From Paucilactobacillus suebicus DSM 5007 = KCTC 3549 (GTDB lineage: Bacteria; Bacillota; Bacilli; Lactobacillales; Lactobacillaceae), in assembly GCF_001434475.1 (NCBI RefSeq), contig NZ_AZGF01000017.1, forward strand, positions 1 through 49,386: a DNA stretch of 49,386 nucleotides, written 5' to 3'. The stretch's first letter is position 1. The number at the start of each line of letters is the position of its first letter. The notes under the pieces are model-generated. The model did no database searches. It saw nothing but the letters and a program-made list of their open reading frames with translations, and was not told where the DNA came from. Shown here piece by piece: positions 46,327-49,386 of the stretch. The position numbers and the translations under genes are program-made.

Positions 46327-47856
46327 TTACTTAGAAACTTTCCAAATTTTGTCCCAAGTGTAGCCTGTTAGGTTTTCAACAAGTGACTTAGTATCTGGAT
46401 CTACGTCATCTTTACTACCACCAGCTTGAAGACGATCAATTTCATCGTGCAAAATCTTATGAGTCTTTTGATTAAGATTAAATCTAGCGACCATCCACCA
46501 TGCTATGGCAATTGAGATTACTGGAACAACAATTAAGACAATCATAATTGCATTTTGTGCTGTTGCGGTTTGGTGCAGTGCACCTTCTTTAAAGCCACCC
46601 CATTGAAGAATGAAGCCAAGAAGTGCTGATCCCAAAGCACCTGTTAATTGACGAGTAAATGATTGAACAGCAGCGAAAGTACCAGTTCTCAATTTACCAG
46701 AAACAATTGTGTCTACATCCGGTACCAGTGGAATAACTTGCCAAGCAGTATATTCCAGGAATTGACGACCAATTTGCCAGAAAACGCCAAGTACAATTAA
46801 TGTAATAATCGTGCTTCCAGTTCCGAGACTTGTGTGTTGCATAGATAGAACAAAGAATCCTGCCATTACAATGAATATCAGAGTAAATGAAGTTGACCAG
46901 TTGATTTTAGGATTTTTGGTTTTGATAAGCATAAATGCAGCAACCGGAACAACTAACATACCGATAAATGATAGTGATGTGATTCCTTGACCAATGGTTT
47001 GAGATAAACCTAAAACGAACACAACATAGTATAAAAACGCCGTTGAGAAACAATCCTTAGCGAAATACGTCATAAAGTAAATGGAAACCATATAATGTGC
47101 CGATTTATTGCGGAGCATTTCCCAGTAATCGCGTAATGAACCCATAAAACTGTTTTCTTTGTCTTCATTAGAACCATTTGCACTCTCAAACTCTTCAACT
47201 TCTTCAGGAGAATGTTCCCAAGTTGAGCGATAAGTGATTAAAGTACATATTGCAAAGATAACACCGAATGTAATACCAGAAATGGTATAAGCTTCTGCAC
47301 CTTCACCTAAAATAGCTAACAACGTTGCTGGTAGAGCTGAAACAGAGAATGTGGCAAATGCTGAAATGAATAGTCTAATAGAAGACATTTTGACACGATC
47401 ATCCGCATTCGGAGTCATTTCAGTTGCTAATGTTTCGTACGAAGTACCAATGATGACATTGGCAGTTTCAACCATAACAAACGCAATCAAGTACCATAGG
47501 AAGCTCCCCGGAACAACCATGAATAGCATTGGGAAGAATAGAATTGTTAACAGTGCTCCAACTAACAGTAACAAATGTCGACGTCCAAAATGTCGTCCTA
47601 TTTTAGTTGAATATAACCGATCAGAAATTGATCCGGCCATCATTGAAAAAATTGCATTTAGAAATTTACCGATTAAAAATAGCATACCAACAGATGCAGC
47701 AGATAACTTACCGTAGGTGGTTAAAAAGAACATCAAATATGAACCAACTAATGTTCCCCAAGACGCACCGTTCATATCATTGATACCGTATCCTATTGAC
47801 CGCCAAACAGAAATCTTGTGCGGTGTATACACCCAACGCTTCTTTTTATTTTCCAT
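46327..47856 (-). CDS. GPH-family glycoside:cation symporter
   Basis: 509 residues; ATG 47856 with GGAGG 6 nt upstream. Twelve hydrophobic segments with GPH/MelB marks: RSIGYGINDMNGASWGTLVGSYLMFF at the N-terminus, GSISDRLYSTKIGRHFGRRHLLLL, and ETLATEMTPNADDRVKMSSIR. The C-terminal tail (about 60 residues) is cytoplasmic and hydrophilic. It imports a glycoside with a proton or sodium ion. It follows the GH28 enzyme by 21 bp in one operon, so the likely cargo is an oligogalacturonide or related pectic fragment (inference from context). Confidence 0.9.
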   Translation of the reverse strand: MENKKKRWVYTPHKISVWRSIGYGINDMNGASWGTLVGSYLMFFLTTYGKLSAASVGMLFLIGKFLNAIFSMMAGSISDRLYSTKIGRHFGRRHLLLLVGALLTILFFPMLFMVVPGSFLWYLIAFVMVETANVIIGTSYETLATEMTPNADDRVKMSSIRLFISAFATFSVSALPATLLAILGEGAEAYTISGITFGVIFAICTLITYRSTWEHSPEEVEEFESANGSNEDKENSFMGSLRDYWEMLRNKSAHYMVSIYFMTYFAKDCFSTAFLYYVVFVLGLSQTIGQGITSLSFIGMLVVPVAAFMLIKTKNPKINWSTSFTLIFIVMAGFFVLSMQHTSLGTGSTIITLIVLGVFWQIGRQFLEYTAWQVIPLVPDVDTIVSGKLRTGTFAAVQSFTRQLTGALGSALLGFILQWGGFKEGALHQTATAQNAIMIVLIVVPVISIAIAWWMVARFNLNQKTHKILHDEIDRLQAGGSKDDVDPDTKSLVENLTGYTWDKIWKVSK

Positions 47857-47877
47857 TGTTTTCCTCCACTATTTTAA

Positions 47878-49176
47878 CTACCCAATTCTTTTACCATTAA
47901 TGACCAAATTGCTGACATTGATTGTCTTGATGCCTCTGTCGTCGTCATGAAATCTACCACCCGTTTCTTCAGCTCTATACGTAGGTAATAAGTTATCCTT
48001 ATCTGCTAGTGACCAATCAAAATTCTCAATTTCAACATTCTCAATATTTGCTTCAGGCAACCCAACAATGAAAGCGGCAGTGGCTCTGACATTGGTTGCC
48101 TTGATGTTTTTAATACTGATATTTCTGATGTGTGGTGTAGTTTCATCTACTGGCTGAGGTCCCTCATCAAGAACAGTTGCTTCCTCTTCAGGCAATACAC
48201 CTGGTGCAAAATATTGCTCCAACGAAATTGGACACCAACACAAATCCATTTTTAATCCCGACAAATTAATATTTTCAATCGTTCCGCCTCGAGTGCGTCG
48301 TGACTTAAGACGAATACCTCTTCTAGTGCCATCGAATGTGCAATTTGAAACTTCTACATCGCTTATACCAGCTGCAGTCTCTGATCCAATTGCAATTCCA
48401 CCATGACTAGCTAAAATTCTACAATCACTTACTTTTACATTTTTAGTCGGTTTATTAACACGAATTCCGTCTTCACCAGAACCAGATTTAAGAGTTACCC
48501 CATCATCCCCAACATCTAACAAACAATTCTTCACAGTCACATCTTCGCTAGAATCAATATCCATTGCGTCCGTATTAATTGCCTCTGCTGGGTTTGAAAA
48601 AGTCATATTATCGATACTAATTTTATTTGAATAAACCATGTGTAACGTCCAAAAAGGTGAATTTTCAAGCGTAAAATCACTTAATTTAATATCGTGACAT
48701 TTCCAGAACTGTATTAATGGCGGTCGTAGAAATTGTGTTGACGGGCGTCCACCACCTCCTGTTCTAGTTTTGTAATCAGGATTCAGTTTGGCTAAATCAA
48801 GTTCATACTTTTCTCTCGGTAAAGTACGATCCTCCTGTTCGATATTTCTAAATTTATCCCACCAACTAGAACCTGATCCATCGACAACACCTTTACCGCG
48901 AATGACAATGTTTTCTTTACCATTTGCGTACATCAACGGGTGCATGGCGTAACATTCAATGCCTTCCCATCTTGTCCATACAGGTGTATATAATTCCGGA
49001 TTATTCTTAAACTTTATAACTGCATCTGTTTCAAAAGTAACCGTTAAATTAGAAACCAAATTGATTGGTCCGGTTAGATGTTCGCCTTGAGCAATAATTA
49101 GCTCACCACCGGAGTCACCAATTTTATTAATGGCCGTTTGAATGTCATCAGTCGGTCCTACCTTAATTTTCAACAT
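47878..49176 (-). CDS. Cytoplasmic GH28 polygalacturonase-type glycoside hydrolase
   Basis: 432 residues from ATG 49176 (weak AAAGCGGG upstream). Right-handed beta-helix family GH28 with all four signatures: NTDAMD (N201, D203), DDGVT (D224, D225), SHGGIAIGS (H258) and RLK (R289-K291). No signal peptide, so it acts inside the cell on imported oligomers, most likely as an exo-polygalacturonase on unsubstituted or modified galacturonides; rhamnogalacturonan substrates are not excluded. First gene of an operon with the GPH symporter. Promoter, twin palindromes and a cre site lie upstream. Confidence 0.9.
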   Translation of the reverse strand: MLKIKVGPTDDIQTAINKIGDSGGELIIAQGEHLTGPINLVSNLTVTFETDAVIKFKNNPELYTPVWTRWEGIECYAMHPLMYANGKENIVIRGKGVVDGSGSSWWDKFRNIEQEDRTLPREKYELDLAKLNPDYKTRTGGGGRPSTQFLRPPLIQFWKCHDIKLSDFTLENSPFWTLHMVYSNKISIDNMTFSNPAEAINTDAMDIDSSEDVTVKNCLLDVGDDGVTLKSGSGEDGIRVNKPTKNVKVSDCRILASHGGIAIGSETAAGISDVEVSNCTFDGTRRGIRLKSRRTRGGTIENINLSGLKMDLCWCPISLEQYFAPGVLPEEEATVLDEGPQPVDETTPHIRNISIKNIKATNVRATAAFIVGLPEANIENVEIENFDWSLADKDNLLPTYRAEETGGRFHDDDRGIKTINVSNLVINGKRIG

Positions 49177-49262
49177 AACATTCCCGCTTTCTAACAAATA
49201 TATATTCTCTAAATAAATTTATGAAAATAATTGCCTTATTACCAAATAAACCTTGCTTTATG

Positions 49263-49278
49263 ATGTAAGCGCTTGCGT
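49263..49278 (-). promoter_or_regulatory. cre (CcpA) site of the GH28 operon
   Basis: ACGCAAGCGCTTACAT on the minus strand matches WTGNNARCGNWWWCAW at all but one position. It lies just downstream of the predicted start point, so CcpA would act as a roadblock. Confidence 0.8.
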
Positions 49279-49288
49279 CTATGAACAA

Positions 49289-49317
49289 AGAATAACACAG
49301 TTTTCTGTTCTTGTAAA
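49289..49317 (-). promoter_or_regulatory. Promoter of the GH28-GPH operon
   Basis: TTTACA (49312-49317), 17 bp, TATTCT (49289-49294) on the minus strand. Confidence 0.6.
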
Positions 49318-49347
49318 CATTTGTTTAATCCATTAAACATTTGTTTA
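49314..49347. promoter_or_regulatory. Twin palindromic operators upstream of the GH28 operon
   Basis: TAAACATTTGTTTA occurs twice, at 49314-49327 and 49334-49347, each an inverted repeat TAAACA-N2-TGTTTA, 20 bp (two helical turns) apart. The first overlaps the -35. A dedicated regulator, outside the window, is implied. Confidence 0.65.
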
Positions 49348-49362
49348 TATAAAATAAATCAT

Positions 49363-49385
49363 AACCACCCGTAAAACGGGTGGTT
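49363..49385. terminator. GC-rich hairpin at the window edge
   Basis: AACCACCCG / CGGGTGGTT with a 5-nt loop. Probably the terminator of a gene beyond the window; the flanking T-run is cut off. Confidence 0.6.
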
Positions 49386-49386
49386 T

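Overview
The window looks like a low-GC Gram-positive chromosome of the family Lactobacillaceae (genus not resolvable from sequence alone). The clues are KxYKxGKxW-type signal peptides, an LPxTG wall anchor, T-box leaders, TTG/GTG starts with strong GGAGG-type ribosome sites, and the origin-proximal gene order rsmG-noc-parA-parB-DUF951-ychF-DUF1129-guaB on one strand. There is no rRNA, tRNA, prophage, insertion sequence or CRISPR array.

Layout. Positions 1-16 kb hold two cell-surface adhesin genes on the minus strand. The first is a serine-rich repeat protein cut by the window edge and broken by an in-frame TGA. The second is an intact 4012-residue LPxTG protein. Each is preceded by its own tiny (47/48-residue) ribbon-helix-helix gene with a near-identical promoter. 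Positions 16-18.5 kb carry a double-domain CPBP membrane protease and tagD (teichoic acid precursor). Positions 18.9-26 kb are the housekeeping block of guaB, DUF1129, ychF, DUF951 and the chromosome partitioning/16S methylation operon. Positions 26-30 kb hold nucleoside salvage (nucleoside hydrolase and NupC), a long structured non-coding RNA and a possible micro-peptide/antisense pair. Positions 30-36 kb hold thrS (T-box, editing residues lost), asd and an amino-acid permease whose T-box has been separated from it. Positions 36-44 kb hold an SDR oxidoreductase, a secreted GH3 enzyme, two zinc-ribbon membrane proteins (one TcaA-like), a DHA2 drug exporter and a CPA1 Na+/H+ antiporter. Positions 44.5-49.4 kb hold a micro-peptide, an M20 amidohydrolase and a GPH transporter/GH28 pectin-oligomer operon under a cre site and twin palindromic operators.

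The most unusual signal is a family of about 120-bp extragenic elements, with about ten near-complete copies and several remnants between 18.6 and 44.5 kb. Most abut or overlap the stop codon of a gene, in the same orientation relative to that gene (guaB, ychF, parB, nupC, asd, DHA2 exporter, antiporter, micro-peptide). Their ends are conserved (GAAACGTG ... CACACTCT). The stems between are almost unrelated in sequence yet remain paired, and they are interrupted at the same place by a 4-nt one-sided bulge (ACCC/AACC/AAAC). Two more copies lie between a T-box and its presumed target gene.

Limits: all calls come from reading the sequence. Family names rest on motif recognition, no database was searched, and RNA structures were paired by eye.
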